Below, piece after piece: positions 37,891-46,927 of a stretch of 64,000 nucleotides of DNA. The DNA is from Alphaproteobacteria bacterium (GTDB lineage: Bacteria > Pseudomonadota > Alphaproteobacteria > Reyranellales > Reyranellaceae): positions 44,711-108,710 of the forward strand of contig VGCZ01000014.1 of assembly GCA_016869975.1 (NCBI GenBank), given 5' to 3'. Position 1 is the stretch's first letter. Each line of letters opens with the position of its first letter. The notes beneath the pieces were generated by a model, which saw only the letters and a list, made by a program, of their open reading frames with translations, made no database searches and was not told where the DNA came from. The translations under genes and the position numbers were made by a program.

Positions 37891-37946
37891 CCGCGCGCCA
37901 CGGGACGTTCCACCATCGCGGCAACGAGAGAATGGGAGAGCGGGCG

Positions 37947-39536
37947 ATGGCGACCAACGAGTACGACTACATCATCGTCGGCGCCGGCTCGGCCGGCAGC
38001 ACCTTGGCCTATCGGCTGGGCGAGGATCCGCAGGTGAAGATCCTCGTGCTCGAGGCCGGCAAGCCCGACAACCACATGTTCATCCACATGCCGGCGGGCG
38101 TGGTGAATCTCGCCGGCAAGGGCCTGTTCAACTGGGGCTACGAGACCACGCCGCAGGTCCACTGCGACAACAGGAAGATGTACTGGCCGCGCGGCAAGAC
38201 CCTGGGTGGATCGTCGTCGATCAACGCCATGCTCTACGTCCGCGGCCACGCCTGGGACTACGATCACTGGCGCCAGCTCGGCAACGCGGGCTGGAGCTAC
38301 AGCGACGTGCTGCCCTATTTCAAGCGCGCGCAGAACAACGAGCGCGGCGCCAGCGAGTTCCACGGCAGTGGCGGGCCGCTCAACGTCGCCGACCAGCGCA
38401 GCCCGGCGAAGATCAACGACGCCTTCCTCGCGGCCTGCGAGCAGGCCGGCCACAAGCGCGTGACGGACTTCAATGGCGCCGAGCAGGACGGCGTCGGCTA
38501 CTACCAGGTGACGCAGAAAGGCGGCAAGCGCTTCAGCACTGCCGTCGGCTATCTGCGCCCGGCGATGGCGCGCGGCAACGTCACCGTGCTGACCGAGGCG
38601 ATGACGCAGAAGGTGCTGATCGAGAACGGCAAGGCCGTGGGCGTCGCCTATCGCCGCGACGGCAAGGACGAGACGGTCCACGCCAGCCGCGAGGTCATCC
38701 TCAGCGGCGGCGCGATCAACTCGCCGCAGACCTTGATGCTGTCGGGCATCGGTCCGGCCGACCACCTGCGCGCCCATCACATCGACGTCGTGGCCGACGT
38801 GCCGGGCGTCGGCGGCAATCTGCAGGACCACGTCGACGCGGCGACGCTCTATCACTGCAAGACGCGCGACACGTACGACACGGCGAACGAGCTGGTGACC
38901 TTGGCCAAGTACCTCTTCGCCAAGACCGGCCCGGGCACCTCGTGCATCGCCGAGACCGGCGGCTTCCTGCGCAGCGCCGACGGGCTGGCGGCGCCGGACG
39001 TGCAGCTGCACTTCATTCCGGCTTTCGTGATCGATCACGGCAAGACCAAGATGAAGACCAACGGCTTGACCCTGCACATGTGCCTGCTGCGCCCCGAGAG
39101 CCGCGGCACCATCAGGCTGAAGAGCCCCGACCCGCTCGACCATCCGGCGATCGACGCCAACTACCTCGCCGAGCGGCGCGATCTCGACGTGCTGGTCGAG
39201 GGCACGAAGATGGCGCGCGAGATCTTCGCGCAGAAGGCGATGGATCCCTATCGCGGCGAGGAGATGGAACCTGGCGCGGCGCGCAAGAGCGACGCCGAGA
39301 TCGCCCAATGGATCCGCGCGCGCTGCGAGACGATCTACCACCCCGTGGGCACCTGCAAGATGGGCCCCGACAGCGATGCGTCGGCGGTGGTCGACAACGA
39401 GCTGCGCGTGCGCGGCGTGAAGGGACTGCGCGTGGTCGACGCCTCGGTGATGCCGACATTGATCGGCGGCAACACCAACGCGCCCACCATCATGATCGCC
39501 GAACGCGTGAGCGACATGATCCGCAAGGCCGCCTGA
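37947..39536 (+). CDS. GMC family oxidoreductase (choline dehydrogenase-like)
   Basis: 529 residues from the ATG at 37947 with GGGAGAG upstream. The FAD motif is VGAGSAGSTLAYRLGED (from residue 11), then RGKTLGGSSSINAMLYVRG, the second signature GGAINSPQTLMLSGIG, and the catalytic pair His (ETIYHPVGTCKMG) and Asn/His region (GGNTNAPTIMIAER). It oxidises an alcohol with FAD; no betB/betaine gene is near, so substrate is open. It follows the ABC operon and overlaps the next small gene (TGATG). Confidence 0.92.
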   Translation: MATNEYDYIIVGAGSAGSTLAYRLGEDPQVKILVLEAGKPDNHMFIHMPAGVVNLAGKGLFNWGYETTPQVHCDNRKMYWPRGKTLGGSSSINAMLYVRGHAWDYDHWRQLGNAGWSYSDVLPYFKRAQNNERGASEFHGSGGPLNVADQRSPAKINDAFLAACEQAGHKRVTDFNGAEQDGVGYYQVTQKGGKRFSTAVGYLRPAMARGNVTVLTEAMTQKVLIENGKAVGVAYRRDGKDETVHASREVILSGGAINSPQTLMLSGIGPADHLRAHHIDVVADVPGVGGNLQDHVDAATLYHCKTRDTYDTANELVTLAKYLFAKTGPGTSCIAETGGFLRSADGLAAPDVQLHFIPAFVIDHGKTKMKTNGLTLHMCLLRPESRGTIRLKSPDPLDHPAIDANYLAERRDLDVLVEGTKMAREIFAQKAMDPYRGEEMEPGAARKSDAEIAQWIRARCETIYHPVGTCKMGPDSDASAVVDNELRVRGVKGLRVVDASVMPTLIGGNTNAPTIMIAERVSDMIRKAA

Positions 39537-39793
39537 TGGCGGCACCACGCCGAACCGGCCCGAGCGGACTGCGCCTGGTGGCGTTCGCCTTGGCGATCGG
39601 CGGCGTGCTGATCGGTATCGTCGCGCCAGTGGTTTTCGTCGCCCTCGGCGCCTTCACGATGGATATCGTGCCTGGCGTCGATCTCGTGCTGGTGCTGTTT
39701 CCGGTTATCGGCATCGTCGACTGGATCATGGCGTACTATTTCTGGCGCAAAGCCAATCCGCCGGCCTCGCGAGACGGTCCGGTCGTAGGCTGA
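39536..39793 (+). CDS. Small membrane protein, 85 residues, coupled to the GMC oxidoreductase
   Basis: Starts at the ATG overlapping the GMC stop (TGATG). 85 residues with two hydrophobic helices, about 15-38 (LVAFALAIGGVLIGIVAPVV) and 47-69 (GVDLVLVLFPVIGIVDWIMA), the last ending YYFWRK. No family recognised. The coupling suggests it may anchor or serve the GMC enzyme or feed electrons, which is inference only. Confidence 0.65.
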   Translation: MAAPRRTGPSGLRLVAFALAIGGVLIGIVAPVVFVALGAFTMDIVPGVDLVLVLFPVIGIVDWIMAYYFWRKANPPASRDGPVVG

Positions 39794-39831
39794 CCCCCCG
39801 CTCTCCGCCAGCATGAACCGCGGGCGCGTCA

Positions 39832-40758
39832 TCACGTACGCGGCGAGGGATCCGACGCCGTCGCCGCCGCCACGATGGCGCGTCGCAGCCAGACGTGACG
39901 CGGCGCATCCTGGTGGCGGGCATGCCAGACGAGACTCATGGCGAAGCGGCCGAGCTCGAGCGGCGGTCGTAGCACCGCCAGACGGCCCCTCGCCGACTCG
40001 GTTTGCGCAAGGCTCGAGGGCAACGTCATCACCAGGTCGGAGCGGGCGGCGATCTCCACCGCGGCGAAGAAATTGGGCACGCGCAGCTTCACGCGCCGCG
40101 CATGGCCGAGGCGTGCCAGCAGCTCGTCGAGCGACGACGGCCCGACACCGGTGACGCTCACCGTCATATGCTCCAGCGCCAGGAAACGCGCGAGCGTGAG
40201 CCGGCCGACGGCCGCGCGATGATCCGCACGCATCAGCGTCACCAGCCTGTCCAGGTATAGCCGGCGGCGACGGATACCTGCCGGCGCTTCGTCGATCACG
40301 CCGACGACGGCGTCGGCATCATCGCTTTCCAGCGCTTCGATCGGGTCGGCACCCGGCGCGGCGATATCGAAGTCGAGCCCGGGCGCCTCCGCCGCGAACC
40401 GCAGCAGCAGGTGCGGCGCGAGCGTCGCGGCCATAAGATCCGGCATCAGCAGGCGCACGCGGCCCCGCGCCGTCGATGGATCGAACGCCGGTGCCTGCAG
40501 CATCTCGCCGATGCCAGCCAGCGCGCGCCGCAGTGCCGGCCGAATTGCCTCGGCGCGCGCGCTCAGCACGTAACCGCCCTGACTGTCGACCAGCAGCGCG
40601 TCCGAGAACAGCGCGCGCAGCCGCCCAAGCGCACGGCTCGCCGCCGGCTGGCTCATGCGCAGCCGGCCGCCGGCGCGCGTGACGTTGCGCTCCTCGATCA
40701 GCGCGTCAAGCGCCACGAGCAGGTTGAGGTCGATTCCCCGTAAATCCACTTCTGTCAT
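39832..40758 (-). CDS. LysR family transcriptional regulator
   Basis: 308 residues from the ATG at 40758 (MTEVDLRGIDLN); an in-frame ATG 18 bases upstream is an alternative. The DNA-binding helix-turn-helix covers about residues 5-62, with NVTRAGGRLRMSQPAASRALGRLRALF, and the rest is the periplasmic-binding-like effector domain. It diverges from the NmrA-like gene and probably regulates it and itself. An inverted repeat lies between them. Confidence 0.9.
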   Translation of the reverse strand: MTEVDLRGIDLNLLVALDALIEERNVTRAGGRLRMSQPAASRALGRLRALFSDALLVDSQGGYVLSARAEAIRPALRRALAGIGEMLQAPAFDPSTARGRVRLLMPDLMAATLAPHLLLRFAAEAPGLDFDIAAPGADPIEALESDDADAVVGVIDEAPAGIRRRRLYLDRLVTLMRADHRAAVGRLTLARFLALEHMTVSVTGVGPSSLDELLARLGHARRVKLRVPNFFAAVEIAARSDLVMTLPSSLAQTESARGRLAVLRPPLELGRFAMSLVWHARHQDAPRHVWLRRAIVAAATASDPSPRT

Positions 40759-40773
40759 GCTGACTATATAAAC

Positions 40774-40790
40774 CATGCATTAGACGCATG
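40774..40790. promoter_or_regulatory. Inverted repeat, candidate LysR operator
   Basis: CATGC-N7-GCATG, 5-base arms, lies 16 bases upstream of the LysR start and 58 bases before the divergent start. LysR sites are often T-N11-A with such arms; the identity of the site is unproven. Confidence 0.4.
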
Positions 40791-40848
40791 ATAGGTCCGG
40801 CGTCTATTCGTACCCGCGTTGAGCGGGCTAACGACGGAGGATCGGATC

Positions 40849-41709
40849 GTGTATGTGGTGCTGGGAGCGAACGGGCGGGCTGGCGGCGAGACGGCGCGAG
40901 CCCTGATCGAAGACGGGGCGGCCGTGCGCGTCGTGCTGCGCCGACCCGAGCAGGCTGCGCCATGGCGGGCGCGCGGCGCCGAGGTGGCCATCGCGAGCGT
41001 CGATGACGCCGAAGCCCTGGCCATGGCCTTCGCGGGCGCGACGGGCGCTTTCCTGCTCAACCCGCCTCCGGTGTCGGGCGATCCCTACGCTCGTGCACAA
41101 CAGGTTGGCACCGCGCTGGCCGCGGCGGCGCGGCGCGCCGGCCTATCGCGAGCGGTGGTTCTGTCGTCGATCGGCGCGCAGCACACCACCGGCACCGGCG
41201 TCATCGCCACGCTGAACCGCATCGAGGCGTTACTCGACGGCGCGGCACCGGCTGTCATTTTCCTACGCCCAGGCTACTTCGTGGAGTCCTGGGGAGAAGT
41301 CGCCGGCGCCGTCGTCGCACAGGGCGTACTGCCGACTTTCATCGAGCCGGGGCATGCGACCCCGATGGTCAGTACGATCGACGTCGGCCGCACCGCGGCG
41401 GCGCTGCTGCGCGAGACAGGTACCGGGCGTCGGGTGGTCGAACTGAGCGGGCCATATGATTGGAGCGCCGCCGATGTCGCGGCGGCCTTCGCCGACATCT
41501 TGAAACGCCCGGTGACACCGGCCTTCGTGCCTCCGCCGGCGCGCGCCGCGCTGCTCGCCGAGCAGGGCATTCCTGTCGAGGTGGCGGACGCACTGCTTGG
41601 AATGTACGCGGGTATCGCCGACGGCCGGGTCGAGCGCGACGCGCAGAGCGAACAGCGGCGTGGCACAGTCGACCTGAAGACCGCGATCGTGCGGCTCGTT
41701 GCACCGTGA
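40849..41709 (+). CDS. NmrA-like NAD(P)-binding protein
   Basis: 286 residues from a GTG with GGAGG at 40836-40840. VYVVLGANGRAGGETARALIEDG is the Rossmann start (GxNGxxG), followed by FLLNPPPVSGDPYARAQQ and SSIGAQHTTGTGVIATLNRIE. This is the atypical SDR/NmrA group that binds NAD(P) and senses redox or reduces quinones. It diverges from a LysR regulator, a common pairing. Substrate unknown. Confidence 0.85.
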   Translation: MYVVLGANGRAGGETARALIEDGAAVRVVLRRPEQAAPWRARGAEVAIASVDDAEALAMAFAGATGAFLLNPPPVSGDPYARAQQVGTALAAAARRAGLSRAVVLSSIGAQHTTGTGVIATLNRIEALLDGAAPAVIFLRPGYFVESWGEVAGAVVAQGVLPTFIEPGHATPMVSTIDVGRTAAALLRETGTGRRVVELSGPYDWSAADVAAAFADILKRPVTPAFVPPPARAALLAEQGIPVEVADALLGMYAGIADGRVERDAQSEQRRGTVDLKTAIVRLVAP

Positions 41710-41823
41710 AGTCCCGGCTCCGCCCACCCGCAGGCGGGCCAAGCGATCACGCATCACTTTGACCGAATGCCAAGGGGCACGCGCACCTCGACATCTGGCT
41801 GGAGGTAACTCTGGTCTTGGGGC

Positions 41824-42462
41824 TCACGGATCGTCCTCGGCCGACAGCCGGATGTTCGCCAGCCGCTCGACCTCGTTGATCAGGCTGGCGAGCTCGGGCT
41901 CGCTGCCCCACATGTCGAAATTGCGCGTGGCGATCATGCCCATCGAGAACGGGCCGGGCCGTTCCTCGCGCGGCTCGCCGAGCGCAAAGGCGCGGCACCA
42001 GCGCAACTGGCGCAGGATGCTTTCAGCGACGCCCAATCCCGCCGCGGCCATCGGCTCGATCTGGGCCAGTGCCTCGTCGATCTTGGCGAGAAACACCTGA
42101 TCGTCGCCGCCCGGCCCCGGCAGGTTCGGGAAGTTCTTGCGATGCTGTTCCTGGTACGCCCGCATCGCCGCCTCGTGATCGTAGGGCTCCGCGGCGCGCA
42201 GACCGATGCTGACGTCCAGCGCTGCCTTCATGATGCGCTTGGCGCTCACCACATCAGCCGTCAGCTCTGCAGCCCGGCGCAACATGTCCGAAACCTCCGG
42301 CCGCACCGTCGGCGACAGGACGGCGAGGAACATATCGAAGGTCTGAAGCTGACTCTCGAGCTGCTCTCCGGTGAATCGCGGCAGCACGTCGGCCTGCGCC
42401 CGCAGCACCGGCGGGATCTCCGTCTGGCCCAGGGCGAGGCGATCGGACGGCTTGTCGGCCAT
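41824..42462 (-). CDS. Hypothetical cytosolic protein
   Basis: 212 residues from the ATG at 42462. Rich in charged and Ala/Leu helices (VLPRFTGEQLESQLQTFDMF, MRRAAELTADVVSAKRIMKA), no signal peptide or membrane span. No family recognised. Its start is 24 bases from the lipoprotein gene start on the other strand. Confidence 0.6.
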   Translation of the reverse strand: MADKPSDRLALGQTEIPPVLRAQADVLPRFTGEQLESQLQTFDMFLAVLSPTVRPEVSDMLRRAAELTADVVSAKRIMKAALDVSIGLRAAEPYDHEAAMRAYQEQHRKNFPNLPGPGGDDQVFLAKIDEALAQIEPMAAAGLGVAESILRQLRWCRAFALGEPREERPGPFSMGMIATRNFDMWGSEPELASLINEVERLANIRLSAEDDP

Positions 42463-42486
42463 GCCCGAGCCTATCATAGTCCGCGC
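42463..42486. promoter_or_regulatory. Shared divergent promoter, possibly leaderless
   Basis: Only 24 bases separate the two divergent starts. TATCAT (42472-42477) on the plus strand and its complement TATGAT-like on the minus strand can serve as -10 boxes, each about 9-10 bases from a start codon, so either transcript would begin at or near its start codon. No ribosome site is visible on either side. Confidence 0.35.
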
Positions 42487-43002
42487 ATGCGCATCGCCCT
42501 CCCCCTCCTCGCCGCGCTTATCCTGCTGACGGGCTGCTACGACACCGGGCAGCGCGTGCTGCAACGCGGCCAGGATGTCGGTCTCGCCGCGGGCACCTGG
42601 CGCTGCCAGAACGCCAACGACAAGGACGGCGGTCGCGTCGTGCTGTCGGGTCCGAATCAGGCAACGCCCGGCGACCACGTCTATCGCGCCATCGTCGACA
42701 AGAGCGGCTACGCGCTGCGCATGGAGAAATCGGGCGATCTGATCATCGTCGAGGCAGACGAGTCCGGCGGCCTCATCAGCCACGTGTTCCTGCGCCGCGA
42801 GGCCGACGGCGCCTACGCCATGCTGATACCCGACAATCGCCCGCTGCTGGAGGCGCTGGCGAAGACGCATGGCGTCGAGCTCAGCTTCGACCGCCTGGGC
42901 CCGCCCAAGCCGCGCGGCGCGCCCGACAAGATTCTCGCCTTCCTGCGCGGCCATACCGGGCCGGAGCTGAAGAGAACCTCGACCTGTCGCAAGGCCGGGT
43001 AA
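42487..43002 (+). CDS. Putative lipoprotein, hypothetical
   Basis: 171 residues starting MRIALPLLAALILLTGCYD, with lipobox LLTGC and the modified cysteine at residue 17. The rest is a soluble domain rich in strands (WRCQNANDKDGGRVVLSG, RMEKSGDLIIVEADESGG). No family recognised. Probably anchored to a periplasmic membrane face. Confidence 0.7.
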   Translation: MRIALPLLAALILLTGCYDTGQRVLQRGQDVGLAAGTWRCQNANDKDGGRVVLSGPNQATPGDHVYRAIVDKSGYALRMEKSGDLIIVEADESGGLISHVFLRREADGAYAMLIPDNRPLLEALAKTHGVELSFDRLGPPKPRGAPDKILAFLRGHTGPELKRTSTCRKAG

Positions 43003-43010
43003 AGACACGT

Positions 43011-43058
43011 CTGTCATCCAGGGCAGACCTAGATCCCCCGCTGCGCTCGGGATGACAG
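43011..43058. repeat. Intergenic hairpin repeat (family 1, copy C, left arm deleted)
   Basis: Keeps the outer ends CTGTCATCC (43011-43019) and GGATGACAG (43050-43058) plus the loop CAGGGCAG and right arm of copy B, but lacks most of the left arm (the CGAGCGCAGCGAGGGATC part). Confidence 0.8.
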
Positions 43059-43062
43059 GGAC

Positions 43063-44007
43063 ATGACACGCACAATCGACCGCGCCGCCATCGCCGCCAA
43101 CTATCCCAGGATCGCGCCTTACATCCGGCGCACGCCGGTGATGTCCGTCGCCGGCGCCGATTTCGGGCTCTCGCTTCCCGATGTGCATCTGAAGCTCGAG
43201 CTGCTGCAGCACAGCGGCTCGTTCAAGCCGCGCGGCGCCTTCACCAATCTGCTGACGCGCGACGTGCCGAAGGCCGGCGTGGTCGCCGCCTCGGGCGGTA
43301 ATCACGGCGCCGCCGTCGCCTATGCGGCGATGACGCTGAAGATCCCCGCCAAGATCTACGTGCCGGTCATCGCCGCGCCGATGAAGATCGCGCGCATCCG
43401 CGGCTATGGCGCCGACCTCGTGGTCGGCGGCGAGCGTTATGCCGATTCGCTCGCGGCCTCGGAGGAGTGGCGCGCGCAAAGCGGCGCCATGGCGATCCAC
43501 GCCTACGATCAGCCCGAGACCTTGATCGGCCAGGGCAGTGTCGGGCTGGAGATCGAGGAGCAGGTACCGGGCCTCGACACCTTGCTGGTCGCGGTCGGCG
43601 GTGGCGGGCTGATCGGCGGCATCGCCGCGTGGTTCGCCGGCAAGGTCAAGGTGGTGGCCGTCGAGCCCGAGGCGGCGCCGACCTTGAACATGGCGCTGAA
43701 GGCCGGCATGCCCGTCGACGCGCCGGCCGGTGGCGTGGCCGCCGATTCGCTGGCGCCCAAACAGATCGGCGGGCTGATGTTCCCGATCGCGCAGAAGCAC
43801 GTCGCGCAGTCGGTCCTGGTGACCGACGCGGCCATCGTCACGGCACAGAAAATGTTATGGGACAGGCTGCGACTGGTCGCCGAACCCGGCGGCGCCGCGG
43901 CCATGGCGGCGCTGACCTCCGGCCGATATGTTCCGGCCTCTGGCGAGAGAGTCGCGGTGCTGGTCTGCGGCAGCAATCCCACCAGCACGGATTTCGTCAC
44001 CGGCTGA
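43063..44007 (+). CDS. PLP-dependent threonine/serine dehydratase-like protein
   Basis: 314 residues. The PLP lysine is in SGSFKPRGAF, the phosphate loop SGGNHGAAVAYAA and the glycine-rich GGGGLIGGIAAWF follow, as in tryptophan synthase beta superfamily dehydratases. It has no regulatory ACT domain, so it is a catabolic or racemase-type member. AGGGA precedes the ATG. Substrate could be Thr, Ser or a hydroxy-aspartate-type compound. Confidence 0.9.
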   Translation: MTRTIDRAAIAANYPRIAPYIRRTPVMSVAGADFGLSLPDVHLKLELLQHSGSFKPRGAFTNLLTRDVPKAGVVAASGGNHGAAVAYAAMTLKIPAKIYVPVIAAPMKIARIRGYGADLVVGGERYADSLAASEEWRAQSGAMAIHAYDQPETLIGQGSVGLEIEEQVPGLDTLLVAVGGGGLIGGIAAWFAGKVKVVAVEPEAAPTLNMALKAGMPVDAPAGGVAADSLAPKQIGGLMFPIAQKHVAQSVLVTDAAIVTAQKMLWDRLRLVAEPGGAAAMAALTSGRYVPASGERVAVLVCGSNPTSTDFVTG

Positions 44008-44106
44008 CGAATCAGTTTTCCTAATCGACCCGAGGACAATGCTCTTTTGACCCCGGCCGGGCGCGCGCCCACATTCGGCGCACGCCATTCAGCCGGGAGC
44101 CGCGCC

Positions 44107-44961
44107 ATGGACGCCCTGACCGTCACCACCGCTTCGACAGAGGTGACCGCGCCGATCAACTACATCGTGCCGACCGCCGATAAGCCGTTCAGCTACACCT
44201 ACGAGCCGCCGCCGGGAAAGCCGTGGCGCAACACAGCCTACGCGCCGCAAGCCATGGCCGTGCGCGACGCGCGCCAGCTGGCCGAGGCGCCCGCGCTCGA
44301 GACCGCCGGCTTCACCCTCGTCGATGCGCCCAGCGCCGTGCGCGACTTCTATGACGAGCGGCAGCTCGTGGACACCTACTACGGCGAGGTCGAGGCGCTG
44401 GTGAAGAAGCTTACCGGCGCGTCGAAGGTGGTGGTGTTCGACCACACGATCCGCGACGGCCGCAACATCAAGCGCGACGAGCGGGGCGTGCGCGAGCCGG
44501 TGAAGCGCGCGCACAACGACTACACCCTGCGCTCCGCGCCGCAGCGCGTGTGGGATTTGCTGCCGCCCGGCGAGGCCGAGCGGCGGCTGAAGAAGCGCTA
44601 CGCCATCGTCAATGTCTGGCGCTCGATCGCCGGCACGATCGAGGAGGCGCCGCTGGGCATCGTCGACGCGCGCTCGGTGGCCTTCGAGGACTTCATTGCC
44701 TCCGACCTGATCTATCGCGACCGCCTGGGCGAGACCTATGGCGTGCGCCACAACCCGGTGCATCGCTGGTTCTACTACCCTGCGATGACGGCCGACGAGG
44801 CGATGGTCTTCAAGTGCTACGACTCGGCGACCGACGGGCGCGCGCGCTGGACGGCGCACAGCGCCTTCGACGATCCGACCAGTCCGGCCGATGCCCGCCC
44901 GCGCCAGAGCATCGAGATCCGCACGCTGGTGTTCTTCGACGAGGACAACCCGCGGGCCTGA
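44107..44961 (+). CDS. CmcJ/NvfI-type oxygenase-like protein
   Basis: 284 residues from the ATG at 44107. The segment KRAHNDYTLRSAPQR with VVFDHTIRDG upstream and NVWRSIAGTIEEAPLGIVDAR, and VFKCYDSATDGRARW near the end, match the CmcJ/NvfI family, some of which are Fe/2-oxoglutarate oxygenases or act in beta-lactam biosynthesis. Metal ligands cannot be assigned certainly here. 99 bases after the dehydratase. Confidence 0.8.
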   Translation: MDALTVTTASTEVTAPINYIVPTADKPFSYTYEPPPGKPWRNTAYAPQAMAVRDARQLAEAPALETAGFTLVDAPSAVRDFYDERQLVDTYYGEVEALVKKLTGASKVVVFDHTIRDGRNIKRDERGVREPVKRAHNDYTLRSAPQRVWDLLPPGEAERRLKKRYAIVNVWRSIAGTIEEAPLGIVDARSVAFEDFIASDLIYRDRLGETYGVRHNPVHRWFYYPAMTADEAMVFKCYDSATDGRARWTAHSAFDDPTSPADARPRQSIEIRTLVFFDEDNPRA

Positions 44962-44963
44962 TT

Positions 44964-44990
44964 CCTTCTCCCCGCTTCGCGGGGAGAAGG
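44964..44990. repeat. Hairpin CTTCTCCCC family 2, copy A
   Basis: Perfect 12-base stem CCTTCTCCCCGC / GCGGGGAGAAGG with loop TTC. Lies between the convergent CmcJ-like and TRAP genes; may be terminator-like. A related element is at 49735-49762. Confidence 0.8.
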
Positions 44991-44995
44991 GGGGA

Positions 44996-46264
44996 TCAGA
45001 ACTTCCCGGTCACCAGATACATCGCGATCCACGGCTGCCAGATCACGAGCATCAGGCACGCCAGCATGATCAGGATGAACGGCAGCGCGGCGCGGCAGAG
45101 CAGACCGAAATTCTGCTTGAAGGCGCTCATGGCGACGATGAGGTTCAGACCCACCGGCGGCGTGAGATAGCCGATCTCCAGGTTGAGGATCATGATGATC
45201 CCGAAGACGACCTTGTCGTAGCCATAGGCGGCGGCGAGCGGCGCCAGCAATGGCGCCAGCACCAGGATCGCCTCGCCCGTGGTCATCAGGCAGCCGACGA
45301 TCAGCAGCAGGATGTTGATGACCAGCATGAAGACCCACGGACTCGATATGTACCCCTGAACCAGGCCGACCATCGCCTGCGGCACCTGGTGCTCGATCAG
45401 GATGATGTTGAGGCTGAGCGCCACGGCGAGCACGGGAAACAGCGAGCCGCCGAGCTTCGAGGCGTCGAGCACGACCTGGTAGAAGTCGCGCAGCCTCAGC
45501 TCCTTGTGGATGAAGACCTCGACCACCATGGCGTAGGCCAAGGCCACCGCCGCGGCCTCGGTGGCGGTGAACCAGCCCGAGTAGATGCCGCCCAGCAGGA
45601 TCACCGGCATCAGGAAGGCCCAGATGCCGCGCTGGCACGCCGTGACGAACTCGGCGACCGAGAAACGCTGCCTCGGGATGTGCCGGTTGTGCCACACGGC
45701 GTAGGTCGACAACGCGAGGGTCAGCAGCAGGCCGGGACCGAAGCCGGAGGCGAACAGGTCGGTGATCGAGGTCTCGGTCACCAGCCCGTAGATGATCATC
45801 GGGATCGACGGCGGAATGATGATGCCCAGCGTGCCGCCGGACATGATCGCGCCCAGGGTGAACTTGTTGTCGTAGCCGGCCTGGCGCATCGCCGGATACA
45901 TCACCGAGCCGACCGCCAGCATGGTGACGATCGAGGAGCCCGAGATGGCGGCGAACACCGAGCATGACAGCACGCAGGCCACCGCCATGCCGCCGGGTAT
46001 CGGCCGGGTCAGGGTCTGCAGCATGGTCACCAGGCGCTGCGCGATCGAGCCGCGCGTCATGACGTTGCCGCACAGGATGAACAGCGGGATCGACAGGATC
46101 AGCTCCTTGTCGATGCCGACCCACATGTCCTCGACGATGTAGTCGAGCTGGCCGCGGCCCCAGACCATGTGCACGTAGGCGGCGACGGCGAGCAGGATCA
46201 CGATCAGCGGCTGGCGCAGGACCAGCAGCAGGACGATGATGGCCGCGAGGAGAAAGCCGCTCAT
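44996..46264 (-). CDS. TRAP transporter large permease (DctM)
   Basis: 422 residues from the ATG at 46264, overlapping the small-permease stop (ATGA). About 11-12 hydrophobic segments; signatures NIILIEHQVPQAMVGLVQGY, NLEIGYLTPPVGLNLIV and FAAISGSSIVTMLAVGSVMYP. It is the secondary-transport subunit driven by a Na or H gradient. Part of the minus-strand set tauD-dctP-dctQ-dctM. Confidence 0.93.
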   Translation of the reverse strand: MSGFLLAAIIVLLLVLRQPLIVILLAVAAYVHMVWGRGQLDYIVEDMWVGIDKELILSIPLFILCGNVMTRGSIAQRLVTMLQTLTRPIPGGMAVACVLSCSVFAAISGSSIVTMLAVGSVMYPAMRQAGYDNKFTLGAIMSGGTLGIIIPPSIPMIIYGLVTETSITDLFASGFGPGLLLTLALSTYAVWHNRHIPRQRFSVAEFVTACQRGIWAFLMPVILLGGIYSGWFTATEAAAVALAYAMVVEVFIHKELRLRDFYQVVLDASKLGGSLFPVLAVALSLNIILIEHQVPQAMVGLVQGYISSPWVFMLVINILLLIVGCLMTTGEAILVLAPLLAPLAAAYGYDKVVFGIIMILNLEIGYLTPPVGLNLIVAMSAFKQNFGLLCRAALPFILIMLACLMLVIWQPWIAMYLVTGKF

Positions 46265-46845
46265 TCCTGGAACTCCGGCGGCTTCGGCCGTACACCGGGC
46301 CAGATGGCGAAGACGAAGTAGCGCAGCGCCGCCGACAGGAAGCCGAGCGGGATCGCCAGCTGGATCGGCCACACCAGCCAGTCGAGCACCGGCATGCGCA
46401 GCTCAGTCGCCGCGGTCGAGCGCACGAAGACGACGCCGAACCAGACGAAGCCCAGCAGGAACAGGCCGGTCAGCATGTCGGCGACACGATCCATGGTCGG
46501 GCCCCACGCCTTGGGCACCCAGCCGAAAGCCACCCGCGGCACCAGGTGACTGGCGGTCGCGGTGGCGATGCCGACACCGATGAAACTGCCGATGATCAGC
46601 GCGATCATGGCGAAGCGCTGCGCGGCGAAGATGCCGGTCGGGCCGACATCCATGCCGATTCGCGCCAGCACCGGCCCCAGCACCTCGCGGCCGAAGACGT
46701 CGACGATCATGATCAACGCGATGAAGGCGAAGCACGCCACCGCGACCCAGCATTCGACCTTGTGCCAGGTATCGATGACGCGGCGCACGGGGGCTGGCGC
46801 GTCCGGCCGCGACGCATCGACGCCGCCCGATGGAGAAAGGCTCAT
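46261..46845 (-). CDS. TRAP transporter small permease (DctQ)
   Basis: 194 residues with four hydrophobic helices and a longer N-terminus. DVFGREVLGPVL and the end PVLDWLVWPIQLAIPLGFLSAALRY are DctQ-like. It forms the membrane complex with the large permease; ends in ATGA overlap with it. Confidence 0.88.
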   Translation of the reverse strand: MSLSPSGGVDASRPDAPAPVRRVIDTWHKVECWVAVACFAFIALIMIVDVFGREVLGPVLARIGMDVGPTGIFAAQRFAMIALIIGSFIGVGIATATASHLVPRVAFGWVPKAWGPTMDRVADMLTGLFLLGFVWFGVVFVRSTAATELRMPVLDWLVWPIQLAIPLGFLSAALRYFVFAIWPGVRPKPPEFQE

Positions 46846-46927
46846 GGTGATCCGTGAGGTATGAAATGCCGGCGTGTGCCGCCCTGCCTCCCCGCATGCG
46901 CAGGGAGACAGGGTCCACTGGCGCGGC

